DNA of 64,000 bases from Streptococcus mitis (lineage in GTDB: Bacteria > Bacillota > Bacilli > Lactobacillales > Streptococcaceae): NCBI RefSeq assembly GCF_000722705.1, contig NZ_JPFW01000001.1, forward strand, positions 1 to 64,000. The letters are read 5' to 3'. Each line of letters begins with the position of its first letter. The stretch's first letter is position 1. The position numbers were made by a program, and so were the translations under genes. Below the pieces are notes generated by a model, which worked only from the letters and a program-made list of their open reading frames with translations, had not been told where the DNA came from and did not search any database. Positions 18,238-27,650 of the stretch are shown here, in pieces.

Positions 18238-18245
18238 TATTCGGA
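18238..18245 (-). promoter_or_regulatory. cin-box upstream of Rpn-family gene (right copy)
   Basis: TCCGAATA on the minus strand, directing transcription through the BOX toward the Rpn gene at 18063. It lies only 72 nt before the polA start on the other strand. Confidence 0.65.
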
Positions 18246-18316
18246 AAAAGTTTGAAAAATACTTGGTCTGGCTCTTTCCAATGGTATTTTTTGGTGCTTT
18301 CCTTTATAATGGGTGT

Positions 18317-20950
18317 ATGGATAAGAAAAAATTATTATTGATTGATGGGTCTTCTGTGGCCTTTCGGGCGTTTTTTGCGCTCTATCAGCAGTTGGACCGT
18401 TTTAAGAATGCGGCTGGTTTGCATACCAATGCGATTTATGGCTTTCAGTTGATGTTGAGTCATTTGTTGGAGCGAGTTGAGCCGAGTCATATCTTGGTGG
18501 CTTTTGATGCGGGGAAGACGACCTTCCGTACAGAGATGTATGCGGACTATAAGGGTGGTCGAGCTAAGACTCCTGATGAGTTTCGTGAGCAATTTCCTTT
18601 CATTCGTGAGTTGCTGGATCATATGGGGATTCGTCACTATGAGTTGGCTCAATATGAGGCGGATGACATCATTGGGACGCTGGATAAGCTAGCAGAGCAG
18701 GCTGGTTTTGATATTACCATTGTCAGTGGGGACAAGGACTTGATTCAGCTGACGGATGAGCATACGGTGGTTGAGATTTCCAAGAAAGGTGTGGCTGAGT
18801 TTGAGGCCTTTACGCCGGACTATCTCATGGAAAAGATGGGGCTCACACCGACTCAGTTTATCGATCTCAAGGCGCTTATGGGAGATAAGTCGGATAATAT
18901 CCCTGGTGTGACCAAGATTGGTGAAAAGACAGGTATCAAGCTTTTGCTGGAGCATGGTTCGCTCGAGGGGATTTATGAGAATATCGATGGGATGAAGGCT
19001 TCTAAGATGAAGGAAAATCTCATCAATGATAAGGAACAAGCCTTTTTGTCGAAAACACTGGCGACCATTGATATCAAGGCACCGATTGAGATTGGTTTAG
19101 AGGATGTGGTCTATAGTGGTCCAGATGTTGAAAATCTTGGGAAATTCTATGATGAGATGGGCTTCAAACAGCTTAAGCAGGCTTTAAATGCATCGTCAGC
19201 TGATGTGGCTGAGAGTTTGGACTTTACTATCGTTGACCAAGTCAGTCAAGATATGCTGAGTGAAGAATCTATCTTCCATTTTGAACTTTTTGGTGAGAAT
19301 TACCATACGGATGATTTGGTTGGTTTTGCTTGGTCTTGTGGGGAAAAGCTCTATGCTACAGACAAGCTTGAACTTTTGCAAGACCCGATTTTTAAGGATT
19401 TTCTAGAAAAAACACCTCTGAGAGTGTATGACTTTAAGAAGGCTAAAGTTCTCTTGAATCGCTTTGGTGTGGATTTGCAGGCGCCTGCTTTTGACAGCCG
19501 TTTGGCTAAATATCTCCTTTCGACTGTGGAGGACAATGAAATTGCGACCATCGCTAGTCTTTATGGCCAGACTTATTTGGTCGATGATGAGACTTTCTAT
19601 GGTAAGGGTGTCAAGAAGGCCATTCCTGAACGCGAGAAATTCTTGGAACATTTGGCGCGTAAGCTTGCCGTTTTGGTAGAGACTGAGCCTGTTTTACTTG
19701 AGAAACTCAGTGAAAATGGGCAATTAGAGCTTCTTTATGATATAGAGCAACCTCTAGCCTTTGTTCTTGCTAAGATGGAAATTGCTGGGATTACGGTTAA
19801 GAAAGAGACCTTGCTTGAGATGCAGGCTGAAAATGAGCTTGTTATTGAAAAACTAACTCAAGAGATTTACGAACTGGCTGGTGAGGAGTTTAATATTAAC
19901 TCGCCTAAGCAGTTAGGTGTGCTTCTCTTTGAGAAGTTGGGCCTTCCTCTAGAATATACCAAGAAAACCAAGACAGGTTACTCGACAGCGGTTGATGTGT
20001 TGGAGCGTCTGGCTCCTATTGCTCCGATTGTTAAGAAAATTCTCGATTACCGTCAGATTGCCAAGATTCAATCGACTTATGTAATTGGCTTGCAGGACTG
20101 GATTTTGGCTGATGGCAAGATTCATACTCGCTATGTGCAGGATTTGACCCAGACAGGGCGTCTGTCTAGTGTGGATCCTAACCTGCAAAATATCCCTGTG
20201 CGTTTGGAGCAAGGCCGTCTCATTCGGAAGGCTTTTGTGCCTGAGTGGGAGGATAGTGTGCTGCTCAGTTCGGACTATTCACAGATTGAATTGCGCGTTT
20301 TGGCTCATATTTCTAAGGATGAGCACTTGATTAAGGCCTTCCAAGAGGGAGCGGACATCCATACCTCGACAGCCATGCGTGTCTTTGGTATTGAACGTCC
20401 TGAGGATGTGACTGCAAATGACCGTCGTAATGCCAAGGCGGTTAACTTTGGAGTGGTTTACGGGATTTCAGATTTTGGTTTGTCTAATAATCTGGGCATC
20501 AGCCGTAAGGAGGCCAAAGCCTACATTGATACCTACTTTGAACGCTTTCCAGGCATAAAAAACTATATGGATGAAGTGGTGCGTGAGGCGCGTGATAAGG
20601 GCTATGTAGAGACACTTTTCAAGCGTCGCCGTGAGTTGCCAGATATCAATTCGCGCAACTTTAATATTCGTGGTTTTGCGGAGCGGACTGCCATCAATTC
20701 TCCTATTCAGGGTTCGGCGGCAGATATTCTCAAGATTGCTATGATTCAGCTGGATAAAGCCTTGGTTGCAGGTGGTTATCAGACCAAGATGTTGTTACAA
20801 GTGCACGATGAAATCGTCCTTGAAGTTCCGAAATCGGAACTAGCAGAGATGAAAAAATTGGTCAAACAAACCATGGAAGAAACCATTCAACTCAGTGTTC
20901 CCCTCATCGCAGATGAGAATGAAGGGGCAACCTGGTACGAGGCAAAATAA
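18317..20950 (+). CDS. polA: DNA polymerase I
   Basis: 877 residues, matching the pneumococcal length. It fills gaps and removes RNA primers in repair and lagging-strand synthesis. The N-terminal 5'-3' exonuclease domain has LLIDGSS, YEADDIIGT and MGDKSDNIPG. The central 3'-5' exonuclease-like domain lacks an evident catalytic DxE set, as in other Gram-positive PolI. The polymerase domain has DYSQIELRVLAH (motif A), RRNAKAVNFGVVYGIS (motif B) and LLQVHDEIVLEVP (motif C). The frame is open to 18263, but family members begin MDKKKLLLIDGSS at 18317. Confidence 0.96.
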   Translation: MDKKKLLLIDGSSVAFRAFFALYQQLDRFKNAAGLHTNAIYGFQLMLSHLLERVEPSHILVAFDAGKTTFRTEMYADYKGGRAKTPDEFREQFPFIRELLDHMGIRHYELAQYEADDIIGTLDKLAEQAGFDITIVSGDKDLIQLTDEHTVVEISKKGVAEFEAFTPDYLMEKMGLTPTQFIDLKALMGDKSDNIPGVTKIGEKTGIKLLLEHGSLEGIYENIDGMKASKMKENLINDKEQAFLSKTLATIDIKAPIEIGLEDVVYSGPDVENLGKFYDEMGFKQLKQALNASSADVAESLDFTIVDQVSQDMLSEESIFHFELFGENYHTDDLVGFAWSCGEKLYATDKLELLQDPIFKDFLEKTPLRVYDFKKAKVLLNRFGVDLQAPAFDSRLAKYLLSTVEDNEIATIASLYGQTYLVDDETFYGKGVKKAIPEREKFLEHLARKLAVLVETEPVLLEKLSENGQLELLYDIEQPLAFVLAKMEIAGITVKKETLLEMQAENELVIEKLTQEIYELAGEEFNINSPKQLGVLLFEKLGLPLEYTKKTKTGYSTAVDVLERLAPIAPIVKKILDYRQIAKIQSTYVIGLQDWILADGKIHTRYVQDLTQTGRLSSVDPNLQNIPVRLEQGRLIRKAFVPEWEDSVLLSSDYSQIELRVLAHISKDEHLIKAFQEGADIHTSTAMRVFGIERPEDVTANDRRNAKAVNFGVVYGISDFGLSNNLGISRKEAKAYIDTYFERFPGIKNYMDEVVREARDKGYVETLFKRRRELPDINSRNFNIRGFAERTAINSPIQGSAADILKIAMIQLDKALVAGGYQTKMLLQVHDEIVLEVPKSELAEMKKLVKQTMEETIQLSVPLIADENEGATWYEAK

Positions 20951-20975
20951 AAAGGGGGCTAGTCCTCCTTTTTTG
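20951..20975 (+). terminator. polA terminator
   Basis: AAAGGGGG-CTAG-TCCTCCTTTTTT hairpin immediately after the stop. Confidence 0.85.
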
Positions 20976-21034
20976 TAGTCAAAATCTGCAAGCCTTTTCA
21001 AAATATGCTATACTGATGAAAAAGGAGGATTTCT

Positions 21035-21472
21035 ATGAGTCAAGAATTTATCAATCCAAGTGATGGCGTGATTCGTCAGTATCTAGCAACGAGTAAAACC
21101 CTTGCTGTGGTGGGTTTGTCAGACCGTGAGGAAACAACCAGCAATCGAGTGACCAAGGAAATGCAAGCTCGAGGTTATAAAATCATCCCTGTCAATCCCA
21201 AGGTGGCAGGTGGCGAAATCTTGGGTGAAAAGGCTTATGCCAGCCTCGCTGAGATTCCTTTTCCTGTAGATATTGTTAATGTTTACCGTCGCAGTGAGTT
21301 TCTGCCAGATGTGGCGCGTGATTTTCTCAAGGCTGATGCTAAGATTTTTTGGGCGCAGCTAGGACTTGAAAGTCTAGAGGCGGAAGAAATCTTGCGTGCT
21401 GGTGGATGCGATGACATCGTGATGAATCGTTGTATCAAGAGAGAACATACACGCTTGATTGAGGAAGCATAA
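21035..21472 (+). CDS. CoA-binding domain protein (YccU-like)
   Basis: 145 residues, a single Rossmann-type CoA-binding domain: KTLAVVGLSDREETTSNRV, YKIIPVNPKVAGGEILGEKAYASLAEIP, VDIVNVYRR, and C-terminal DDIVMNRCIKREH. Members bind CoA or related nucleotides; the cellular role is not established. AAAGGAGG precedes the ATG. The order polA - CoA-binding gene - YeiH transporter is as in reference pneumococci. Confidence 0.88.
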   Translation: MSQEFINPSDGVIRQYLATSKTLAVVGLSDREETTSNRVTKEMQARGYKIIPVNPKVAGGEILGEKAYASLAEIPFPVDIVNVYRRSEFLPDVARDFLKADAKIFWAQLGLESLEAEEILRAGGCDDIVMNRCIKREHTRLIEEA

Positions 21473-21473
21473 G

Positions 21474-21500
21474 AAAAGGTAGCTGGTGGGCTACCTTTTG
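21474..21500 (+). terminator. Terminator after the CoA-binding gene
   Basis: AAAAGGTAGC-TGGTG-GGCTACCTTTT hairpin. Confidence 0.82.
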
Positions 21501-21503
21501 TAT

Positions 21504-21656
21504 TATACTCAATGAAAATCAAAGAGCAAACTAGAAAACTGGCCGCAGGCTGCTCAAAACACTGTTTTGAGGTTGTAGATGAAACTGACGAAGTCAGTAA
21601 CCATACATACGGCAAGGCGACGTTGACGTGATTTGAAGAGATTTTCGAAGAGTATT
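21504..21656 (+). repeat. BOX element (boxA-boxB-boxC)
   Basis: TATACTCAATGAAAATC ... a boxB segment with AAAACACTGTTTTGAGG and GACGAAGTCAGT hairpins ... GGCAAGGCGACGTTGACG ... GATTTTCGAAGAGTATT. Its right edge (TATTAG) supplies the stop codon of the YeiH gene on the other strand. Confidence 0.9.
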
Positions 21657-22665
21657 AGAAAATGCCGATAAGGGTCTGCATACCAAGACTGGTGAGAATG
21701 ATGGCAATCCAGCAGATGGCTCCGAGAATAATAGATTTTCCGCTGGATTTGACCATAGCGACCAGATTTGTTTTGAGACCGATTGCACTCATGGCCATGA
21801 TAATGAGAAATTTGGAGAGTTGTTTGAGTGGGGTAAAGAAACTACTGGACATACCGAGAGAGGTCAGTAGGGTGGTTAGAAGAGATGCCAGGATAAAGTA
21901 AAGGATAAAAAGTGGGAAGACTTTTTTCAGTTGCAGGCCTTGCTTATTTTTTTGTTCGCGACTTTGCCAGTAGGAGAGAAAGAGAGTGATGGGGATGATT
22001 GCTAAGGTCCGCGTGAGTTTGACAATGGTTGCGGATTCGAGGGTATTGGTCTGGTAAAGACTATCCCAGGCGCTGGCTGTGGCGGTTACAGAGGAGGTAT
22101 CATTGACCGCAGTTCCTGCAAAGAGGGCGAAGCCTTCATTTGATAAGTGAAGCCAGCTTCCTAGAGTTGGAAAGATGAGTGCAGCCAAGACATTGAAGAA
22201 AAAGATAACGGAGATTGCTTGGGCTACTTCCTTTTCCTTGGCATGGATAACGGGCGCTGTTGCCGCAATGGCAGAGCCCCCACAGATAGAAGAACCCACT
22301 CCAATCAAGGTAGCCAGTTTTGTGTCCAGTGCAAAGAAACGCTGGAAGAGGTAGGCAACAATCAAGGCTATTGAAATGGTGGACAGGATGACAGGGAGCG
22401 AAGATTGCCCAACTGCGAAGACTTGCGAGATATTGAGACCAAAACCAAGCAAGACAACGGCATATTGGAGTAATTTTTTTGAACTAAAGGTCAATCCCGC
22501 ATCGAGTTGGTTATAGGGCGAGAGAAAGGGATGGAGAAGCATACCTATGAAAATGGCAAAAACGGGTGCGCCAATGACAGGGAAGAATCCTCCTAAGTAC
22601 CAAGATACGATAGAAATGAGAAGGCAGGCCAAGATGCCTGCTCCATTTTTGGATAGAAATGACAT
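21655..22665 (-). CDS. YeiH-family (UPF0324) membrane transporter
   Basis: 336 residues with about ten hydrophobic segments. Family motifs are [25 protein letters not shown] and [13 protein letters not shown]. YeiH/UPF0324 proteins are called putative sulfate exporters by homology; the substrate here is unproven. The start MSFLSKNG at 22665 is preferred over a GTG/ATG four codons earlier because AGGAGG-like CCTCC lies just upstream. The TAA stop lies at the BOX junction, so the C-terminus may have been set by the BOX insertion. Confidence 0.85.
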   Translation of the reverse strand: MSFLSKNGAGILACLLISIVSWYLGGFFPVIGAPVFAIFIGMLLHPFLSPYNQLDAGLTFSSKKLLQYAVVLLGFGLNISQVFAVGQSSLPVILSTISIALIVAYLFQRFFALDTKLATLIGVGSSICGGSAIAATAPVIHAKEKEVAQAISVIFFFNVLAALIFPTLGSWLHLSNEGFALFAGTAVNDTSSVTATASAWDSLYQTNTLESATIVKLTRTLAIIPITLFLSYWQSREQKNKQGLQLKKVFPLFILYFILASLLTTLLTSLGMSSSFFTPLKQLSKFLIIMAMSAIGLKTNLVAMVKSSGKSIILGAICWIAIILTSLGMQTLIGIF

Positions 22666-22745
22666 AAAAACCTCCAAATAGAATCTGTTACCATTATAGA
22701 TCTGTAAACAGGAAAAGTAAAATAGAAAGTGGAGCTAACAATTAT

Positions 22746-22777
22746 TTGACAAGTAGTGCTAATTATGTAATAATAAT
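22746..22777 (+). promoter_or_regulatory. Promoter of the putative antitoxin RNA
   Basis: -35 TTGACA (22746-22751), spacer of 16-19 nt, -10 TAATAAT (22768-22777, two overlapping registers). Confidence 0.65.
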
Positions 22778-22780
22778 CTT

Positions 22781-22847
22781 ACAAGAACTGTAACGAAGTC
22801 TTGGCAAAAACAAAAATACCAGAGCTCCACCTCTGGTATTTCTTTTT
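22781..22847 (+). ncRNA. Putative RNA II-type antitoxin of an Fst-like type I toxin-antitoxin locus
   Basis: A ~65-nt transcript is predicted from the promoter at 22746 to the hairpin terminator at 22812-22847. Near its 5' end, AACTGTAACGAAG (22786-22798) is a perfect 13-nt direct repeat of 22969-22981, which lies inside the toxin ORF. Because the toxin is read from the other strand, this antitoxin segment is complementary to codons 3-7 of the toxin mRNA. The convergent layout with one shared terminator is the hallmark of the par/Fst family. Transcription is inferred. Confidence 0.65.
22812..22847. terminator. Bidirectional terminator shared by toxin and antitoxin RNAs
   Basis: AAAAATACCAGAG-CTCCAC-CTCTGGTATTTCTTTTT: T-rich on one side and A-rich on the other, so it can end both converging transcripts. 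Confidence 0.8.
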
Positions 22848-22875
22848 GTCCAGTTACATTAAAACTAAACTCAGG

Positions 22876-22989
22876 TTATATTTTTTTGTCGCGCTTATCT
22901 AACCACTTTCTGACTATCCACTCAGAAATGACATTACCGATAATAGTAATCAGTAACGGTGCTAGAATAACTGTAACGAAGATTAGCAA
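22876..22989 (-). CDS. Fst-like type I toxin peptide
   Basis: A 37-residue peptide, starting TTG at 22989 with GGAGGTGAG 5-8 nt upstream. It begins MLIFVTVILAPLLITIIGN; the hydrophobic helix is followed by ISEWIVRKWLDKR and a charged tail DKKI. The layout (short hydrophobic segment with an Ala-Pro near its middle, then W-L-x-x-R/K charged C-terminus) is that of the Fst/Ldr membrane toxin family of Enterococcus pAD1 and streptococcal chromosomes. The Shine-Dalgarno and first codons are in the region that would pair with the antitoxin RNA. No other gene covers this stretch. Toxicity is inferred from family resemblance. Confidence 0.72.
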   Translation of the reverse strand: MLIFVTVILAPLLITIIGNVISEWIVRKWLDKRDKKI

Positions 22990-23144
22990 AAACTCACCTC
23001 CAAACTAAGTTCGTTAGTGGAGTTGCGACAAATTCATTTTAACACACTTCAATTTGTTATGCTAGCGTTATTCTATCATGTATTTTTGCGGTCGGAGGGC
23101 TTTTGTAGTATAATAGAGATACGTTTTGAAAGTAGGAGGTATCT

Positions 23145-24314
23145 ATGGACTTAACTAAGCGCTTTAATAAACAGTTAGATAAGATTCAAGTTTCATTGAT
23201 TCGTCAGTTTGACCAGGCTATTTCGGAGATTCCTGGGGTCTTGCGTTTGACCTTGGGGGAACCTGATTTTACAACGCCAGACCATGTCAAGGAGGCGGCC
23301 AAGCGGGCGATTGACCAGAACCAATCCTACTATACAGGGATGAGTGGTCTGCTGACCTTACGTCAGACAGCCAGTGATTTTGTTAAGGAAAAGTACCAAC
23401 TGGACTATGCTCCTGAAAATGAAATCTTGGTTACAATTGGGGCGACAGAGGCTCTATCTGCTACTTTGACGGCTATTTTGGAAGAGGGAGACAAGGTGCT
23501 CTTGCCAGCTCCTGCCTATCCAGGCTATGAACCGATTGTCAATCTAGTTGGGGCAGAGATTGTCGAGATTGACACAACTGAAAATGCTTTTGTCTTGACT
23601 CCAGAGATGTTGGAAAAGGCCATTTTGGAGCAGGGGGACAAGCTCAAGGCGGTTATTCTCAACTATCCAGCTAACCCGACAGGAATTACCTATAGTCGAG
23701 AGCAGTTGGAGGCCTTGGCAGCTGTTTTACGCAAGTATGAAATTTTCGTTGTCTGTGATGAGGTTTACTCAGAATTGACCTATACAGGGGAAGCCCATGT
23801 GTCTCTGGGAACTATGTTGAGAGATCAGGCAATTATTATCAATGGTTTATCGAAGTCGCATGCTATGACAGGTTGGCGTTTGGGGCTGATTTTCGCTCCT
23901 GCGGCCTTTACAGCCCAGTTAATCAAGAGTCACCAGTATTTGGTTACTGCCGCAAATACCATGGCTCAACACGCTGCGATAGAAGCCTTGACGGCTGGTA
24001 AAAACGATGCAGAGCCTATGAAGAAGGAATACATCCAGCGTCGGGATTATATTATCGAGAAAATGACTGCTCTTGGTTTTGAGATTATCAAACCAGACGG
24101 TGCCTTCTATATCTTTGCTAAGATTCCAGCGGGTTACAATCAAGATTCCTTTGCTTTTCTGAAGGATTTTGCCCAGAAGAAGGCTGTTGCCTTTATCCCT
24201 GGTGCAGCCTTTGGGCGTTACGGGGAAGGTTATGTTCGCCTGTCTTATGCAGCCAGCATGGAGACTATCAAAGAAGCTATGAAACGACTTGAGGAGTATA
24301 TGAGAGAAGCATGA
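23145..24314 (+). CDS. PLP-dependent (aromatic) aminotransferase, class I/II
   Basis: 389 residues. Fold-type I signatures: [16 protein letters not shown] at the N-terminus, [17 protein letters not shown], and the PLP-lysine motif [12 protein letters not shown]. Similar proteins (AraT-like) transaminate aromatic amino acids; specificity cannot be read reliably. AGGAGG precedes the ATG. Its last codons overlap the recO start (ATGA), so the two are coupled. Confidence 0.9.
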   Translation: MDLTKRFNKQLDKIQVSLIRQFDQAISEIPGVLRLTLGEPDFTTPDHVKEAAKRAIDQNQSYYTGMSGLLTLRQTASDFVKEKYQLDYAPENEILVTIGATEALSATLTAILEEGDKVLLPAPAYPGYEPIVNLVGAEIVEIDTTENAFVLTPEMLEKAILEQGDKLKAVILNYPANPTGITYSREQLEALAAVLRKYEIFVVCDEVYSELTYTGEAHVSLGTMLRDQAIIINGLSKSHAMTGWRLGLIFAPAAFTAQLIKSHQYLVTAANTMAQHAAIEALTAGKNDAEPMKKEYIQRRDYIIEKMTALGFEIIKPDGAFYIFAKIPAGYNQDSFAFLKDFAQKKAVAFIPGAAFGRYGEGYVRLSYAASMETIKEAMKRLEEYMREA

Positions 24315-25081
24315 TTCAGTCTATCACGAGTGAAGGCTTGGTGCTCTACAATCGCAATTTTCGTGAGGATGACAAGCTAGTCAAGATTTTTACAGAGCAG
24401 GCTGGCAAGCGCATGTTTTTCGTCAAACACGCTGGTCAGTCTAAGCTAGCTCCTGTTATTCAACCCTTGGTGCTGGCACGATTTCTCTTACGAATCAACG
24501 ATGACGGGCTCAGCTACATCGAGGACTATCATGAGGTCATGACCTTTCCTAAGATTAATAGTGATCTCTTTGTCATGGCCTATGCGACCTATGTGGCAGC
24601 TCTTGCAGATGCGAGTTTGCAGGACAATCAGCAGGATGCTCCCTTGTTTGCTTTTTTGCAAAAGACTTTGGAGTTGATGGAAGCAGGCTTGGATTATCAG
24701 GTTTTGACCAACATTTTTGAAATCCAAATCTTGACCCGATTTGGAATCAGTCTCAATTTTAATGAGTGTGTCTTTTGTCATCGGGTTGGTCAGGCTTTTG
24801 ACTTTTCTTTTAAATATGGAGCCTGCCTTTGCCCAGACCATTATCATGAGGATGAGAGACGTTGCCATCTCAATCCCAATATCCCTTATCTACTCAATCA
24901 ATTTCAAGCCATTGATTTTGAGACCTTGGAGACCATTTCGCTCAAGCCTGAAATCAAGCAAGAGCTACGCCAATTTATGGATCAGCTCTACGAAGAGTAC
25001 GTGGGGATTCACCTAAAATCAAAGAAATTTATTGATTCCTTAGCAGACTGGGGTCAATTACTAAAAGAGGAAAACAAATGA
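24311..25081 (+). CDS. recO: DNA repair protein RecO
   Basis: 256 residues. It promotes RecA loading and strand annealing in the RecFOR pathway. It has an N-terminal OB-fold ([27 protein letters not shown]) and a C-terminal zinc-binding-like CVFCHRVG...CLCPDH four-Cys arrangement. It overlaps the aminotransferase stop and the plsX start by 4 nt each, making a tight cassette. Confidence 0.94.
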   Translation: MIQSITSEGLVLYNRNFREDDKLVKIFTEQAGKRMFFVKHAGQSKLAPVIQPLVLARFLLRINDDGLSYIEDYHEVMTFPKINSDLFVMAYATYVAALADASLQDNQQDAPLFAFLQKTLELMEAGLDYQVLTNIFEIQILTRFGISLNFNECVFCHRVGQAFDFSFKYGACLCPDHYHEDERRCHLNPNIPYLLNQFQAIDFETLETISLKPEIKQELRQFMDQLYEEYVGIHLKSKKFIDSLADWGQLLKEENK

Positions 25082-26070
25082 AAAAAATCGCAGTAGATGC
25101 TATGGGGGGCGATTATGCACCTCAGGCCATCGTTGAGGGTGTCAATCAAGCCCTGGCTGACTTTTCAGACATTGAGGTTCAACTCTACGGAGATGAAAGT
25201 AAAATCAAGCAATATCTGACAGCGACAGAGCGCGTCAGCATTATCCATACGGATGAAAAGATTGATTCAGACGATGAACCTACGAGAGCTATTCGGAAGA
25301 AGAAAAATGCCAGTATGGTATTGGCAGCCAAGGCTGTCAAAGAGGGTGAAGCAGATGCTGTTCTCTCAGCTGGGAATACAGGTGCTTTACTAGCAGCAGG
25401 ATTCTTCATCGTGGGTCGTATCAAGAACATCGATCGTCCTGGGCTTATGTCGACTCTGCCGACTGTAGATGGGAAGGGGTTTGACATGCTGGATCTCGGT
25501 GCCAATGCGGAAAATACAGCTCAGCACCTCCATCAATACGCGGTTCTAGGTTCCTTTTATGCTAAAAATGTCCGTGGAATTGCGCAACCACGCGTTGGTC
25601 TACTCAACAACGGAACAGAGAGTAGTAAGGGTGACCCTCTTCGCAAGGAAACCTATGAATTACTAGCGGCTGATGAAAGTTTGAACTTTATCGGAAACGT
25701 GGAAGCGCGTGATTTGATGAATGGTGTTGCGGATGTTGTTGTGGCAGATGGTTTCACGGGAAACGCTGTGCTCAAGTCCATTGAAGGGACAGCTATGGGA
25801 ATCATGGGCTTGCTCAAGACCGCTATTACAGGTGGTGGTCTTCGAGCGAAACTAGGCGCCCTCCTTCTCAAGGATAGCCTCAGAGGTTTGAAAAAACAGC
25901 TCAACTATTCAGATGTTGGTGGAGCAGTCTTGTTTGGTGTCAAGGCACCTGTTGTCAAGACTCATGGCTCAAGCGATGCCAAGGCTGTTTATAGTACAAT
26001 CCGCCAGATTCGTACCATGCTAGAAACAGACGTAGTTGCCCAGACTGCGCGTGAATTTTCAGGAGAATAA
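25078..26070 (+). CDS. plsX: Phosphate acyltransferase PlsX
   Basis: 330 residues. It makes acyl-phosphate from acyl-ACP for phosphatidic acid synthesis with PlsY. The signature [13 protein letters not shown] starts the protein; [13 protein letters not shown] and [11 protein letters not shown] are further family motifs. The acyl carrier gene follows 5 nt later, matching the biochemical link. Confidence 0.95.
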   Translation: MKKIAVDAMGGDYAPQAIVEGVNQALADFSDIEVQLYGDESKIKQYLTATERVSIIHTDEKIDSDDEPTRAIRKKKNASMVLAAKAVKEGEADAVLSAGNTGALLAAGFFIVGRIKNIDRPGLMSTLPTVDGKGFDMLDLGANAENTAQHLHQYAVLGSFYAKNVRGIAQPRVGLLNNGTESSKGDPLRKETYELLAADESLNFIGNVEARDLMNGVADVVVADGFTGNAVLKSIEGTAMGIMGLLKTAITGGGLRAKLGALLLKDSLRGLKKQLNYSDVGGAVLFGVKAPVVKTHGSSDAKAVYSTIRQIRTMLETDVVAQTAREFSGE

Positions 26071-26075
26071 AAGAG

Positions 26076-26309
26076 ATGACAGAAAAAGAAATTTTTGACC
26101 GTATTGTGACCATTATCCAAGAGCGACAGGGAGAGGACTTTGTCGTAACAGAATCCTTGAGTCTGAAAGACGACTTGGATGCTGACTCAGTTGACTTGAT
26201 GGAGTTTATCTTGACACTGGAAGATGAATTTAGCATCGAAATCAGTGATGAGGAAATTGACCAACTGCAAAGTGTAGGAGATGTAGTTAAAATCATTCAA
26301 GCAAAATAG
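26076..26309 (+). CDS. acpP: Acyl carrier protein
   Basis: 77 residues, acidic, with the phosphopantetheine attachment motif DDLDADSVDLMEFI (Ser is the attachment site). It is co-transcribed with plsX. Pneumococci carry a second acp in the fab cluster; this is the plsX-linked paralogue. Confidence 0.94.
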   Translation: MTEKEIFDRIVTIIQERQGEDFVVTESLSLKDDLDADSVDLMEFILTLEDEFSIEISDEEIDQLQSVGDVVKIIQAK

Positions 26310-26318
26310 AAATCGAAG

Positions 26319-26346
26319 TTCCAAGGCACTTGCTTTGGAATTTTTT
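26319..26346 (+). terminator. acpP terminator
   Basis: TTCCAAGG-CACTTG-CTTTGGAA hairpin followed by T6. Confidence 0.85.
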
Positions 26347-26356
26347 ATTTGGCTTA

Positions 26357-26516
26357 ATACTCTTCGAAAATCTCTTCAAATCACGTCAGCTTCCATCTGC
26401 AACCTCAAAACAGTGTTTTGAGCTGACTTCGTCAGTTCTATCTACAACCTCAAAGCCGTGCTTTGAGCAACCTGTGGCTAGCTTCCTAGTTTGCTCTTTG
26501 ACTTTCATTGAATATA
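26357..26516 (-). repeat. BOX element with two boxB-like hairpin modules
   Basis: TACTCTTCGAAAATCTC...CACGTCAG, two modules of AACCTCAAA(A/G)C(A/C)GTG(T/C)TTTGAG, a GACTTCGTCAGT hairpin and a GTGGCTAGCTTCCTAGTTTGC end. It lies upstream of the NlpC/P60 choline-binding gene. Confidence 0.88.
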
Positions 26517-26639
26517 AGTGACCGTTTAGGAACAGATTTAGTCTTTCTAGGGACAGGAGAAATCTGAGGACAAATAAGGGATATAATGAAATCAGAAAAA
26601 TCAATCTCCCAAAAGGAGAAAAAAGAAAGGACTTTTATG

Positions 26640-27539
26640 ATGAAAAAATATATTACTTATGCAGCTTTATTACTTACTTCAGGAGCTTTGTTATCAACTA
26701 CTTATGTAGTTAATGCAGAAACTACAACGTCTACCACTAAAGTGGCTACATCACAAACAACTTCACAGTATACAAGCGAGAAAGAAGCAATTGATCAACT
26801 TGTTAAAGAAGGTAAAATTAAGGTTGAAGATGCAGAACAAGTTAAGTTGGTAGGATTTTCTCCTAGAGAATTAACTCAAGAAGAAAGTAATCAAGAAAAA
26901 ATAGCATTTAATCAAAATAGAGATCCAAAAGGAACTTGGATGCAAACAGATGGTCGCTGGTGGTTTAAATATACTTCAGGTGGGTATGCTAAACATTGGG
27001 AATACTTAGATGAGAAATGGTATTATTTTGATGATCAAGGTTGGATGAAATCAAATGAGTGGATTAACCCAGATGGTAATTGGTATTATCTTTCAAATGA
27101 TGGTTCCATACTAACTGATTACAATAGAGTTAATGGGAAACCTTATTTCTTCAGACCTAACGGTGTTTGCGTAGAAAATCAGGGGCAGGCAATCGCTGAG
27201 TGTGCAGAAACCTTTGTAGATAAAATCCCCTATGTTTGGGGTGGGGCAGACTTGGATAAGGGTGTAGATTGCTCAGGATTTACGATGGCTATTCATGCTA
27301 AGTTCGATATTTATATTGGTAGAACGACTGGAGAACAAGCTGAAGGAGGGAAATTTATATATAGTGGCTCACAACTTCCTGGAGATTTAATATTGTACAA
27401 TGGCGACCAAGGTTCAAATCAACATGTAGGTATCTACGTTGGAGGTGGAAAAGTTGTTCATGCCCCAATTGAAGGTCAGAAAGTTTCTTATATGAATCAA
27501 TACGGAATGGATCAAAATACAATTCGTAGATATTGGTAA
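26640..27539 (+). CDS. Choline-binding protein with C-terminal NlpC/P60 peptidase domain
   Basis: About 300 residues. Signal peptide (KKYITYAALLLTSGALL...VNAETT), a Thr/Ser-rich and helical region, then about three choline-binding repeats at about residues 95-180 (GTWMQTDGRWWF, EKWYYFDDQGWM, NWYYLSNDGS). The C-terminal NlpC/P60 domain has KGVDCSGF (catalytic Cys near 211) and SNQHVGIYVGGGKVVHA (catalytic His near 262). It probably cleaves peptidoglycan stem peptides at choline-decorated wall sites. Two adjacent ATGs exist; AAAGGA lies just upstream. A BOX element precedes it and another choline-binding gene follows. Confidence 0.85.
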   Translation: MKKYITYAALLLTSGALLSTTYVVNAETTTSTTKVATSQTTSQYTSEKEAIDQLVKEGKIKVEDAEQVKLVGFSPRELTQEESNQEKIAFNQNRDPKGTWMQTDGRWWFKYTSGGYAKHWEYLDEKWYYFDDQGWMKSNEWINPDGNWYYLSNDGSILTDYNRVNGKPYFFRPNGVCVENQGQAIAECAETFVDKIPYVWGGADLDKGVDCSGFTMAIHAKFDIYIGRTTGEQAEGGKFIYSGSQLPGDLILYNGDQGSNQHVGIYVGGGKVVHAPIEGQKVSYMNQYGMDQNTIRRYW

Positions 27540-27650
27540 TATTGTCTAATTTTTCACAATATTATTGACTTTGACAATGAAAAGTATTAGAATATAGCTA
27601 AATAAAGAGGGAAGTCCTCTTATAGCTATTCAATAAAGGAGGAAATGGCT

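Larger units (their letters stand above)
16699..18245 (-). repeat. Right arm of the ~1.5 kb inverted repeat
   Basis: Read on the minus strand from 18245 to 16699: cin-box, BOX element, full Rpn gene, Rpn 3' fragment. It mirrors 9830-11315. The arms differ in the number of EQG-coding repeats and by scattered substitutions. Confidence 0.9.
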
